From assembly GCA_947475685.1 (NCBI GenBank), contig CANJNC010000017.1, forward strand, positions 1 to 62,628: a stretch of DNA of 62,628 nucleotides, in the 5' to 3' direction. Positions 49,317-57,696 of this stretch are shown here, one piece after another (the stretch's first letter is position 1; each line of letters begins with the position of its first letter). The stretch comes from Comamonadaceae bacterium. GTDB lineage: Bacteria > Pseudomonadota > Gammaproteobacteria > Burkholderiales > Burkholderiaceae_C. The translations under genes were made by a program, and so were the position numbers. The notes under the pieces are model-generated. The model searched no databases and was not told the DNA's origin. It was given only the letters and a program-made list of their open reading frames with translations.

Positions 49317-49990
49317 ACGGTTAAATGGACCATCAAATCGAGAGGGCTTAGCAACCAAGCGACCATTTGATAGGTCAAACTCATCAAAGGTTGCATCCAG
49401 ATCTTGTTGATGGCCCCAATCATGACCAAAAACATGACCACAAAGAACCCATAGGGTTCTATGCGAGAAAACGCTTTCGCCGCTTCCCAGGGCAAAAGGC
49501 CAACAACTATGCGCCCGCCATCCAAGGGAGGAATGGGAAAGAGGTTAAAGACAAACATCACGACATTGACCAAGATGCCAGCTTGGCACATGGATAAAAA
49601 GAAGCGCTCTTGGACTTGAAAGTTGCCCAAAGTGAAAAAAAGTGCACCCCATAAAAGGGCTTGGAGGAAATTACTGGCTGGACCAGCCAACGCGACCCAG
49701 ACCATGTCTCGTTTGGGGTGTCTTAAATTTCCAAAACGAACAGGCACCGGCTTGGCATAGCCAAATAGCAAAGCACCTGAGGTCGCAAAATACAGCAACA
49801 GCGGCATCACGATGGTGCCCATTAAGTCAATGTGGTTCACGGGGTTCAAAGTCACGCGCCCTTGCATCCATGCCGTATCATCGCCTAAAAACCTAGCCAC
49901 ATAACCATGCGCTGCTTCATGCAATGTGATTGCAAATAAAACAGGCAATGCAAAGATCAAAACGGTTTGAATGAGCTCATTGGTATCCAC
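49313..49990 (-). CDS. Site-2 protease family M50 metalloprotease
   Basis: A 225-residue intramembrane metalloprotease-like protein. The HExxH motif is HEAAH (His24, Glu25, His28) in the first helix, and the third zinc ligand is in the PPLDGGRI segment of a later helix. Five or six membrane helices are visible. It is translationally coupled to trpS by a four-base overlap and belongs to the yciO-M50-trpS unit. Substrate unknown. Confidence 0.9.
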   Translation of the reverse strand: MDTNELIQTVLIFALPVLFAITLHEAAHGYVARFLGDDTAWMQGRVTLNPVNHIDLMGTIVMPLLLYFATSGALLFGYAKPVPVRFGNLRHPKRDMVWVALAGPASNFLQALLWGALFFTLGNFQVQERFFLSMCQAGILVNVVMFVFNLFPIPPLDGGRIVVGLLPWEAAKAFSRIEPYGFFVVMFLVMIGAINKIWMQPLMSLTYQMVAWLLSPLDLMVHLTV

Positions 49991-50087
49991 ATCTGCATTG
50001 TGCCATCAGGCATGAGATTTGTAACTAAAAGTTACACCTAATGCGCAAAAAGAGCACTAAATTAACCTTTTTTTGGCTTTTTTTAGG

Positions 50088-50741
50088 TTAATTTAAGTGT
50101 AATGAAATACCTAAAAGAGACAAATCCCCGCCTCCTTGGCGGATCAAAACAGGTTCTCCCAAATGCGCCATAGGGGTCAAATCTAGGACCGTGGTGGGCT
50201 CTTGTGAGACTGCTCCAGCATCAATGATGGTGCAGAGTTGTTGACCAACGCGATGGCGAATTTCCTCAGGGTCATTCAGTGCTTGTGGCTCATTGGGCAA
50301 AATTAAAGTCGTGCACAACAAGGCTTGGTCGTGGAGGCTTAAAAGGGTTTGAACAACTGGGTGCTTTGGCACGCGGATGCCGATGGTTCTTCTTTGTGGA
50401 TGGCTCACCCGTTTGGGGACCTCTTTTGTGGCATCAAGTATGAAAGTAAAAGCGCCAGGTGTTGCGGTTTTTAAGAGTCTGTACTGGCGGTTGTTCACTT
50501 TTGCATAACTTGCCAGCTGCGTTAAATCTTTGCACATGAGCGTCAGTAAGTGGCGATCATCGACGCCGCGGATTTTTCGAATGGTTTGCACGGCCTGAGG
50601 ATTATCAAGTTGACAGACCAAGGCATAGCTCGAATCGGTTGGGATGGCTAGAACACCTCCTTTGGACAAAGCCAAGGCCGCCGCGCCCAACAAGCGCTTT
50701 TGAGGATGGGTTGGATGAATCTCTAGGTATTGTGCTGACAT
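50088..50741 (-). CDS. yciO: YciO/Sua5/YrdC-type protein
   Basis: A 217-residue YrdC-fold protein. Landmarks are the PTDSSYALVCQLDN nucleotide loop, KIRGVDDRHLLTLMC and TPGAFTFIL. YrdC/Sua5 members make threonylcarbamoyl-AMP for tRNA t6A; the YciO branch is related, but its role is less certain. ATG 50741 (MSAQYLEIHP) is chosen over 50837. First gene of the present yciO-M50-trpS-regulator unit; in relatives a PHP gene normally lies just upstream, here 4.3 kb away. Confidence 0.88.
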   Translation of the reverse strand: MSAQYLEIHPTHPQKRLLGAAALALSKGGVLAIPTDSSYALVCQLDNPQAVQTIRKIRGVDDRHLLTLMCKDLTQLASYAKVNNRQYRLLKTATPGAFTFILDATKEVPKRVSHPQRRTIGIRVPKHPVVQTLLSLHDQALLCTTLILPNEPQALNDPEEIRHRVGQQLCTIIDAGAVSQEPTTVLDLTPMAHLGEPVLIRQGGGDLSLLGISLHLN

Positions 50742-50920
50742 GAACAAAAGCCAATGGAGTTTCAAGTGAAGCTGAATTATCAACCCGACCAATCGTGCAG
50801 ACCAAGACTTGGCTGAGCTTTGCGCAAAAAACGACATCCCACAGCGGGTCTTTAACTGTTCAATTAAAGCGGTCTGTTTAGGCTACATTAATAGGCCTGA
50901 AGAGGTCATGGAGAAAAGGT

Positions 50921-51742
50921 TTGAATTGTCAAAGCAAAAGGACTCGCTTAAGAGCGGTTTTAAACAGCGAGGCGTGTTTTTTTCCGGCATCCGTTTTTGA
51001 TCCCTTGTCGGCCAGAATGGCCGAGCAATTGGGGTTTGAATTGGGCATGTTGGCAGGATCGGTTGCTTCTTGGCACGTGCTTGGCGCTCCCGACCATGTC
51101 GTTTTGACCTTGAGTGAACTTGCAGAAACGGCCCACCGCATTTGCAGGGCCAGTGAAATTTCATTGCTCGTTGACGCAGACCATGGGTTTGGAAATGCTT
51201 TGAATGTAAGGCGAACAGTTCAAGAGCTTGAGGACGCTGGTGTCAGTGGCTTGACCATCGAAGATACAGAGTTGCCGCAAACATTTTCCAAGCCCGCTAA
51301 AGGCTTGATTGATCCGTTGGAGGCGAGGGGGAAGTTTCAAGCGGCACTTCAAGCCAGAGACGACCCTGCGCTTTGTGTGTTTGCCAGAACAACGGCTCTC
51401 ACAGCATTGCCCATAGAGCAGGCCTTGGAGAGAATCGAGCTCTATGCAACGTTGAAAGTGGATGGTCTTTTTTTGGTAGGTGTTCAAAACTGGGAACAAC
51501 TTAAGGCCGTGAGGGCAATCACGAGCTTGCCGCTGCTGCTGGGAAGTACGCCCAAAGAGATGAAGGATCCCAAAGCGTTGTCGAGTTTAAATGTCAAAGT
51601 TGCTTTGCAAGGTCACTCCCCATACACCGCAGCGATTCAAGCCACTTATGAGGAGCTCAAAAGACTACGTGAGAGTACAAGTACTTTGAAAGCGCCCGAG
51701 ATAGAGAGAGAAATTATTGAGCAGGTTGACCAAAGACGCTGA
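50921..51742 (+). CDS. Isocitrate lyase/PEP mutase family enzyme
   Basis: A 273-residue member of the ICL/PEPM superfamily, closest by eye to the oxaloacetate decarboxylase branch (PA4872 type). It has the N-terminal PASVFDPLSARMAEQLGF, AGSVASWHVLGAPD, the metal-binding VDADHGFGNALNVRRTV and IEDTELPQTF. The flexible KKCGH loop of true isocitrate lyases is absent. It starts with TTG at 50921, with GGAG seven bases upstream. It opens the accessory block between yciO and PHP and is followed ten bases later, or forty with the preferred start, by a Bug receptor gene. Confidence 0.82.
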   Translation: MNCQSKRTRLRAVLNSEACFFPASVFDPLSARMAEQLGFELGMLAGSVASWHVLGAPDHVVLTLSELAETAHRICRASEISLLVDADHGFGNALNVRRTVQELEDAGVSGLTIEDTELPQTFSKPAKGLIDPLEARGKFQAALQARDDPALCVFARTTALTALPIEQALERIELYATLKVDGLFLVGVQNWEQLKAVRAITSLPLLLGSTPKEMKDPKALSSLNVKVALQGHSPYTAAIQATYEELKRLRESTSTLKAPEIEREIIEQVDQRR

Positions 51743-51781
51743 TTATGAAAATTGGATAAAAACTTACCTCCATTCACCCAA

Positions 51782-52768
51782 ATGAATCCCCCCATCTTTA
51801 AAAACTTCTATGGTTCTGTTGCAAGCTTTATTTTGTGCATTCAAAGTTTAAGCTGTGCAATGGCACAAAACTGGCCTGCGGGACCTGTACATATGATCGT
51901 GCCGTTCCAAGCCGGGGGATCTACCGATTTTTTGGCAAGGACACTAGCGCAACGTTTTTCGGAACGCGTTCAACAAACGGTGATCGTTGAAAACAGGCCC
52001 GGCGCCAATGGAACCGTTGGTGCTAGTTATGTTGCAAAGTCTTTGGGAGATGGTTTGAATTTGTTGCTTGTGCAAGCGGGTTTTGCATCCAATGCCAGTC
52101 TTTATAAAAGCAATACATTTGATCCTGTGAAGGACCTCACGCCCGTGTCGTTGTTGGCCTCAGGGCCGTTGGTGCTGACAGTGAATGTGAATTTACCTGT
52201 TAAAAATGTAAAAGAGCTGATTGCACTCGCAAAAGCCAAATCCGGTGAGATTAATTTTGGATCTGCCGGAACTGGATCTTTGCCCCATTTGGCACCTGAG
52301 CTATTTAACTTAATGGCTGGCACCAAAATGACTCACATTCCCTACAAGGGTTCAGGCCCTGCACTCAATGACGTGATTGGCGGGCAAGTGCCGGTGTATT
52401 ACATGAATTTGGTCTTGAGCTTGCCTTATTTAAAGGCCGGAAAATTAAAGGCTTTGGCAGTCACGAGTCTAACGCGTTCGCCCATTGCGCCAGAAATTCC
52501 AACGCTGGCAGAATCGGGTTTGGCAGGTTATGACATGTCAACCTGGTACGGCATTTTGGTATCGTCTAAAACGCCAAAAGGGATTGTAAATAAAATCAGT
52601 CAAGATTTGGCTGCAGTCTTGCACGAAAGCGCCATGACAGAAAAATTCTACTCAGACGGTGTCTCCGTGGTGGCAGGTACGCCAGAGCAATTTCAGGAGT
52701 TTTTGACGCATGAGACTTTGAAGTTTGCAAAAATCATTCAGTCAGCAGGCATCAAGGCCAGTGATTGA
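51782..52768 (+). CDS. Bug-family periplasmic solute receptor (TctC-like), second copy
   Basis: A 328-residue tripartite tricarboxylate-type binding protein with a signal peptide (residues 1-29, cleavage likely after CAMAQ) and the family blocks VPFQAGGSTDFLARTLAQR, VENRPGANGTVG and IPYKGSGPA. Start is ATG 51782 or TTG 51752; neither has a good ribosome binding site. It sits with the ICL/PEPM-like gene, so the two may share a carboxylate substrate. No TctA/TctB genes lie in the window. Codons look more AT-rich than in the first Bug gene at 38807. Confidence 0.9.
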   Translation: MNPPIFKNFYGSVASFILCIQSLSCAMAQNWPAGPVHMIVPFQAGGSTDFLARTLAQRFSERVQQTVIVENRPGANGTVGASYVAKSLGDGLNLLLVQAGFASNASLYKSNTFDPVKDLTPVSLLASGPLVLTVNVNLPVKNVKELIALAKAKSGEINFGSAGTGSLPHLAPELFNLMAGTKMTHIPYKGSGPALNDVIGGQVPVYYMNLVLSLPYLKAGKLKALAVTSLTRSPIAPEIPTLAESGLAGYDMSTWYGILVSSKTPKGIVNKISQDLAAVLHESAMTEKFYSDGVSVVAGTPEQFQEFLTHETLKFAKIIQSAGIKASD

Positions 52769-52862
52769 CGCAAAAAAGCTTGGGTTAATCATCATGCGTC
52801 TATTTTTTAAGCCGTATAAGTTGAGCAGTTGATTCATCAGTCGCTGATCAAGTGCGCACTGT

Positions 52863-53048
52863 CTAAGTCAAAACCATCAAAAGGGACCAACCCGCTCCGC
52901 TATCTAGACATGCCTTGGCCATTAAAGTCTGCGCCCTTGCCATGCCAGCTGCGCCACCCGCAAGCAAGACCTTACCGCAGTCACCTTTGTGCGTTGTCTG
53001 ATTTCGCTTGCGTGCGTTCATCAATTCAAGCGCTTCAAAGGGGCTCAT
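52863..53048 (-). pseudogene. Remnant of an ADP-dependent NAD(P)H-hydrate dehydratase (nnrD/yjeF C-domain)
   Basis: A 61-codon open frame whose centre, HKGDCGKVLLAGGAAGMA, then LMAKACLDSGAGW, fits the start of the YjeF C-terminal kinase-like domain (typical pattern HKGxxGxVLxxGGxxGMxGA, then LAAxAALxxGAGx). The full domain is about 270 residues; here the match ends at a stop codon soon after GAGW, and I find no continuation in the other minus frames. The N-terminal epimerase domain is also missing. It begins about 15 bases after the alpha/beta hydrolase stop. Bases 52769-52862 show nothing else. Confidence 0.5.
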
Positions 53049-53063
53049 TTTTGTGGCCGTATT

Positions 53064-53927
53064 TCAGGTATTTTCTAATTTGGCCTTGAAGTTAAGTACT
53101 TGCTCTAAAGTGTTTTCACCAGTTTGATCAGGTGGGTAGACAGGCCAAAGCTCTGAGTGGGGGAGGAGTTCTTTCAAGGCCCAGGAGGCAGATCGGGTGT
53201 GACGCGTGTCGGCGCCAGACATGATGAGAGAAGGCGTTTGTATACCCATTAATTCATCTCCCGATGCCCCACTTGGCATCGTATCGGTAAAGATATGGTC
53301 TCGACTTTGTTCACAAATGGAGATGTACTCATTCAAATCCATTTTTAAAAGAGACTTGGCAAATTCGGGGTCGTGCACAGAAGGGGAGCCCCAGGGCCCG
53401 ATTTCTGGATCCATCCAAAAATTCTCGCCTTTAGGTGCACGATCAATAACGGCTTGAATGCCGTGTGCTTTGACAAAATCAATATGGCGTTGAAAAAATG
53501 ACGTTCCTTTTCGTTTCCACAAAAAACCACCCACTGGCCAATGAAGCAAAAGACCCTTACAAGCATTCGGATGCCGGGTGGCGAATGCTGTTGCAAGGGA
53601 GGCGCCCATGCAGCACCCTAAAATGTAGGCGCTGTCAAAGCCTGCCAAGTCAAGCAGGGCTTTGGCCTCTTTTACATAAAGATCCCATGACAAGGGCTCA
53701 ATTCGTCCGCTTGAGAGGCCAGACTCGCGCCTGTCGTAGGCAATGGTTGTGAAGTGTTTAGAAAGGGTGGCAAGACCATCCATTTCTTTCCAAGCCTCTT
53801 TGCCTGCAAGGGCCGTCCATCTCGACATGACAGATCTCCAACCACCTGGCGCAAACATCAGCAACGCAGGTCCTTGTCCTTGTATTTGATAGTTGACTGA
53901 TATTCCATTGATGTTTGCAAAAGGCAC
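53064..53927 (-). CDS. Alpha/beta hydrolase with Cys at the nucleophile position
   Basis: A 287-residue alpha/beta-hydrolase-fold protein. The N-terminal MPFANINGISVNYQIQGQGP and the oxyanion region APGGW are typical. The nucleophile elbow is GCCMG, with Cys106 where most members have Ser, as in dienelactone hydrolases. An Asp is present in MSGADTRH, but the usual C-terminal catalytic His position is occupied by YPPDQTGEN. The reaction is therefore unclear: a thiol hydrolase of a special branch, or a non-catalytic homologue. It lies in the accessory block with an EamA gene upstream on the same strand. Confidence 0.82.
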   Translation of the reverse strand: MPFANINGISVNYQIQGQGPALLMFAPGGWRSVMSRWTALAGKEAWKEMDGLATLSKHFTTIAYDRRESGLSSGRIEPLSWDLYVKEAKALLDLAGFDSAYILGCCMGASLATAFATRHPNACKGLLLHWPVGGFLWKRKGTSFFQRHIDFVKAHGIQAVIDRAPKGENFWMDPEIGPWGSPSVHDPEFAKSLLKMDLNEYISICEQSRDHIFTDTMPSGASGDELMGIQTPSLIMSGADTRHTRSASWALKELLPHSELWPVYPPDQTGENTLEQVLNFKAKLENT

Positions 53928-54114
53928 GGCCGAACTCCCAGAAAAATGAATGTGAACGATAAGTGTGTGTATGAAAGCTTTGATCTCAATATTTTAGAGG
54001 CAGTAATTTAAAACACATGCCCCACGGTTTGAGTGAAAATGTATCTTGCCGCGTCATGGCCATCAGTCTAAGCGATTTAAGTAAGGCAATCAAAAAGCTT
54101 TGATCAGGGAAAAA

Positions 54115-54975
54115 TTATTTTCCCTGATAATTTGACCAAGCACACCCTATTCCGCAAATGGCAATGAGTGCAATGCCCATGCTGGCCCAAAAGTCGGGTA
54201 TGTGTTGAAAGACGAGCCAGCCCAAAAGGGTGGCAAAAGCAATGCCGCTGTAGAGGTAGGGTGTGATGCTTGAAGCTGGAGCTCGAGCATAGGCCAAGAT
54301 CAAAAGATAGTGCCCCAAAGTGCCGCTCAGGCCAATTAAAATCATCAGGCCCAACTGGAATGTGCTGATATCGGTGGTCCACCAGCCAAAGACCAAGCAT
54401 GTTGCAAAAGCAGTCCCAATCCAGCCAGTAAAGAACTGCATGCTCAATGGGTTTTCGGTTTTTGCCATGAAGCTGGTCAGAATCTGAAAGAAAGCGTAAA
54501 CGACCACCATGCAAATCGGGTACAGCGCAGCATGAAGAGGGACGTCCCCACCGGGGCGAACAATCAAGAGCGCCCCTAAAAACCCACCGATGATCAACAG
54601 CCAACGAAAAACAGAGACGTGTTCCTTCATAAAAAATTTGGCTAAAACAGTCACAAGCAAAGGCGTTAACATGCCAATGGCAGTGAACTCTGCAAGTGGA
54701 ATATGCTCTAAACTTTTAAAACCAAAAAAACTGCAACCAAACAGCAACAAGCCCCTGAGCAGTTGGAGAGCAAAGCGGTTGGTTTTAAATAAGCCCAGTC
54801 CCTCTTTGGGTAACAAAAAAGCAGTGGTTGCCAAGGCTTGAAAAGCATACCTGAACCAAAGGACCATCAGCAGTGGCACGCTCGTCAGAACCACTTTGTT
54901 GGAGGTATCAAGAACAGCGATGCAACCCATGGCCAAGACGGCAAATAAAATACTCAAGGGGTTGGTTTTTTGCAT
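54115..54975 (-). CDS. EamA/DMT family transporter
   Basis: A 286-residue inner-membrane protein with ten helices in two EamA repeats (about residues 8-138 and 150-280), typical of drug/metabolite exporters such as RhaT- or YdcZ-like proteins. The substrate cannot be predicted. It starts at the ATG at 54975, 49 bases from the PHP gene stop, and is probably read with the alpha/beta hydrolase gene after a 187-base gap (53928-54114) in which I see no gene. Confidence 0.88.
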   Translation of the reverse strand: MQKTNPLSILFAVLAMGCIAVLDTSNKVVLTSVPLLMVLWFRYAFQALATTAFLLPKEGLGLFKTNRFALQLLRGLLLFGCSFFGFKSLEHIPLAEFTAIGMLTPLLVTVLAKFFMKEHVSVFRWLLIIGGFLGALLIVRPGGDVPLHAALYPICMVVVYAFFQILTSFMAKTENPLSMQFFTGWIGTAFATCLVFGWWTTDISTFQLGLMILIGLSGTLGHYLLILAYARAPASSITPYLYSGIAFATLLGWLVFQHIPDFWASMGIALIAICGIGCAWSNYQGK

Positions 54976-55024
54976 GGCGATGAAGATGTAGAGTCAACAA
55001 AAGTTGTTAACTTGATGGGCAAGA

Positions 55025-55879
55025 TCATTGCACTCGATCTTCAATCAATTCCCAAACGGGTTTGAGCTGACCGGAAAGCCAAGGCAGGCCCCCCAGATCA
55101 ATGCGGCTCTCTGTGGGGCTGTGAAAGTCGCTTCCTCTTGATGCGGCTAAATCAAACTCAAGCGACATGTCTGCATACTTGACGTACTCATCTGGGGTGT
55201 GACTGCCGGTCACGACTTCGACGCCTTGTCCACCATGCGTTTTAAATTCGCTGAAAAAAGCGAACTCCTCTGTCGGCGTAAAACCATATCGCCCTGGGTG
55301 GGCGATCACGGCGACGCCGCCACATTCACGAATCCAAGTCACCGCATCTTTAAGGTGGGCCCATCGGTGTTCTACAAACCCAGGCTTACCTTCAGTCAAA
55401 TAGCGTCTAAAGACTTCGTTGGTGTCTGTGCAGACACCACTTTCAACTAAAAAACGCGCAAAGTGAGTGCGAGAAATCAACTCTAAATTGCCTGCAAACT
55501 GAAGGGCGCCTTCAAACGCGCCGACAATGCCTACTTTTTCAAGTTGCGCTGACATTTCACGCGCACGCTGCTCGCGCCCACCCCGAGTGGCCTTGAGTCC
55601 TTCATTGAGCAAGGGGTGGGTGGTGTCAAATCCAAGTCCTACGATGTGAACGGTTTTGTGCGCAAAGGTGACAGATATTTCAACACCACTCAAATAGGGC
55701 AGTTTAAGGGACTGCGCAGCGTCAAGAGCGGCCGCTTGCCCACCGATCTCGTCGTGATCTGTCAAAGCCCATAGCTCCACCCCATTGGCCTTTGCTCTTT
55801 GTGCCAATGCTTTGGGCGTGAGGGTGCCATCTGATACAACAGAGTGGCAATGAAGGTCGGCGTTAAGAATTGAATTCAC
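55025..55879 (-). CDS. PHP-domain phosphoesterase (RNase AM/TrpH family)
   Basis: A 284-residue PHP-family metal-dependent phosphoesterase related to YciV/TrpH (Rnm), which matures 5' ends of rRNA and degrades short RNA in E. coli. Metal-binding motifs are DLHCHS (residues 8-13), TDHDE, a central Glu in GVEIS, AHPGRY and GSDFHSP. A longer frame exists to 55951, but the family N-terminus begins just before NADLHCHS, so GTG 55879 is used. A -10-like TACAAT lies exactly six bases upstream with no Shine-Dalgarno sequence. In relatives it is followed directly by yciO; here 4.3 kb intervenes. Confidence 0.87.
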   Translation of the reverse strand: MNSILNADLHCHSVVSDGTLTPKALAQRAKANGVELWALTDHDEIGGQAAALDAAQSLKLPYLSGVEISVTFAHKTVHIVGLGFDTTHPLLNEGLKATRGGREQRAREMSAQLEKVGIVGAFEGALQFAGNLELISRTHFARFLVESGVCTDTNEVFRRYLTEGKPGFVEHRWAHLKDAVTWIRECGGVAVIAHPGRYGFTPTEEFAFFSEFKTHGGQGVEVVTGSHTPDEYVKYADMSLEFDLAASRGSDFHSPTESRIDLGGLPWLSGQLKPVWELIEDRVQ

Positions 55880-55977
55880 CAGTCTATTGTAATCTTGTTT
55901 GTTGACAAAAGGGTGCAGCAAAAAGACCACCATCAACAGGGTTATGCTCACCCTATTTTGAACAGGGGGTTGGGCGG

Positions 55978-57696
55978 TTAGCCAGAAAAATCAGATTGAA
56001 TGAAAAGTTTGAGCTTTTCCATTCCACGCCATGTGTCGATCTCCAATTTATAGGCCAAACAGGCCCGTTGGTCTAGGGGTTCTCTGCGTCCAAACCAAAT
56101 GCCATCGATTGACAAGTCACCCAGTTTTAACTTTAAAGACAAATGTTGCTCGCCCACAATGCGTTGCTCAAGCACTTGCATATCGTCCATGAAAACAGGG
56201 GCCAAGAAACCTTGTCCCCAAACCGTCGATTTGATTTTTTTTGCGACCTCTAACTGGCAGTTACCTTCCCCAAGACTGCCATCGATGAGCATGTCTTGGC
56301 TTAAATCTTGTGGGCTCAAAAGCTCAAGTGCTGTTTCTTGAAAAGCCACCTCAAACAAAGCGAGTTGATCCTCTTCAATGCTACAACCTGCAGCCATGGC
56401 GTGCCCACCAAATTGAACGATCAAATTGGGGTAGCGCTTGCTCATCAAATCCAAAGCATCTCGCAGATGAAAACCAGTGATCGATCTGCCTGAGCCTTTG
56501 AGCAAATGTGCTTTGCCTGGCGCAGAGCTGTTTGCAAACACAAAGGTGGGCCTGTGATAATGATCTTTGAGTCGTGAGGCCACGATGCCGATCACCCCTT
56601 CGTGGAAATCTGGATCAAAAATACTCAGTGCTGCGGGTGCAGTCTCGGTTTCATCCATCAGTGTCGTTGCAATTTCAAGTGCTTGCTCCTTCATCTCAAG
56701 CTCGATGGTTTTTCGGTCTTTGTTGATTTGATCTAAGGTTTGAGCCAATTGCTGGGCTCTTGCGTCATCGTTTGTGATTAAGCACTCAATGCCTAAAGTC
56801 ATATCTGAGAGGCGACCTGCGGCATTGATTCTTGGGCCAATGGAAAAACCCAGGTCTTGGCTGGAGAGTTGTGCATGCTCTTTGCTGCACACAGCGATCA
56901 ATGCTTTGAGGCCCAAGGGCATTTGACCTCTTCGAATTCGCTCAAGACCTTGGTGAACAAGACGGCGGTTGTTCAAGTCAAGGCTTACCACATCGGCCAC
57001 GCTGCCAAGCGCAACAAGGGGCAAGAGTTGGTCAAGCTTAGGTTCTGGTTGGTCAGGTGCGCTGAAAACGCCTCTTGATCTCAATTCAGCACGCAAGCCG
57101 AGCAAGACATAAAACATCACGCCTACACCAGCCAAATGTTTGCTCTCAAAATGACAACCCGCTTGGTTGGGGTTGACAATGACATCTGCGCCAGGCAAAG
57201 AGTTCCCCGGCAAATGGTGATCGGTGATGATCACCTCCAGGCCAAGGTCCTTTGCCATCTTGACGCCCTCAATGCTTGCAATGCCGTTGTCCACAGTGAT
57301 CAATATGTCAGCCTGGGTGCTTTTGACTCGACGAGCAATGTTAGGGGTCAAGCCATAGCCATCATTGAGCCTATCTGGAACTAAAAAATCGACAAATTTC
57401 GATCCCAGGAGCCTAAGCCCTGTCATCGCTACAGCACAAGCCGTTGCGCCATCGCAATCGTAATCGGCAACAATGCAGATCTTCCTTTGTGCTTGAATGG
57501 CATCGGCCAGTAATTTGGCGGCTTGGGCGTTGCCTTTTAAATGCGTAGGCGGGATCAAGTGTCTAAGAGAGAGGTCCAGTTCTTGCGCATGCTCAACCCC
57601 TCTTGAAGAGAACAGGCGGGCCAATAAAGGATGTTCGCCAGCTTGTTCTAACGATTTGGCAACTTCTGGATTGATTTTTCGAGCAATGAGTTTCAT
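55978..57696 (-). CDS. recJ: Single-stranded-DNA-specific exonuclease RecJ
   Basis: 5'-3' exonuclease of recombination and mismatch repair. The 572-residue protein has the DHH phosphoesterase motifs VADYDCDG (77-83), TVDNG and TDHH (158-161), the DHHA1 motif FGGHAMAAG (about 440) and a C-terminal OB domain. ATG 57696 overlaps the stop of the upstream unknown gene by four bases, which decides the start against the longer frame from 57789. Confidence 0.94.
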   Translation of the reverse strand: MKLIARKINPEVAKSLEQAGEHPLLARLFSSRGVEHAQELDLSLRHLIPPTHLKGNAQAAKLLADAIQAQRKICIVADYDCDGATACAVAMTGLRLLGSKFVDFLVPDRLNDGYGLTPNIARRVKSTQADILITVDNGIASIEGVKMAKDLGLEVIITDHHLPGNSLPGADVIVNPNQAGCHFESKHLAGVGVMFYVLLGLRAELRSRGVFSAPDQPEPKLDQLLPLVALGSVADVVSLDLNNRRLVHQGLERIRRGQMPLGLKALIAVCSKEHAQLSSQDLGFSIGPRINAAGRLSDMTLGIECLITNDDARAQQLAQTLDQINKDRKTIELEMKEQALEIATTLMDETETAPAALSIFDPDFHEGVIGIVASRLKDHYHRPTFVFANSSAPGKAHLLKGSGRSITGFHLRDALDLMSKRYPNLIVQFGGHAMAAGCSIEEDQLALFEVAFQETALELLSPQDLSQDMLIDGSLGEGNCQLEVAKKIKSTVWGQGFLAPVFMDDMQVLEQRIVGEQHLSLKLKLGDLSIDGIWFGRREPLDQRACLAYKLEIDTWRGMEKLKLFIQSDFSG

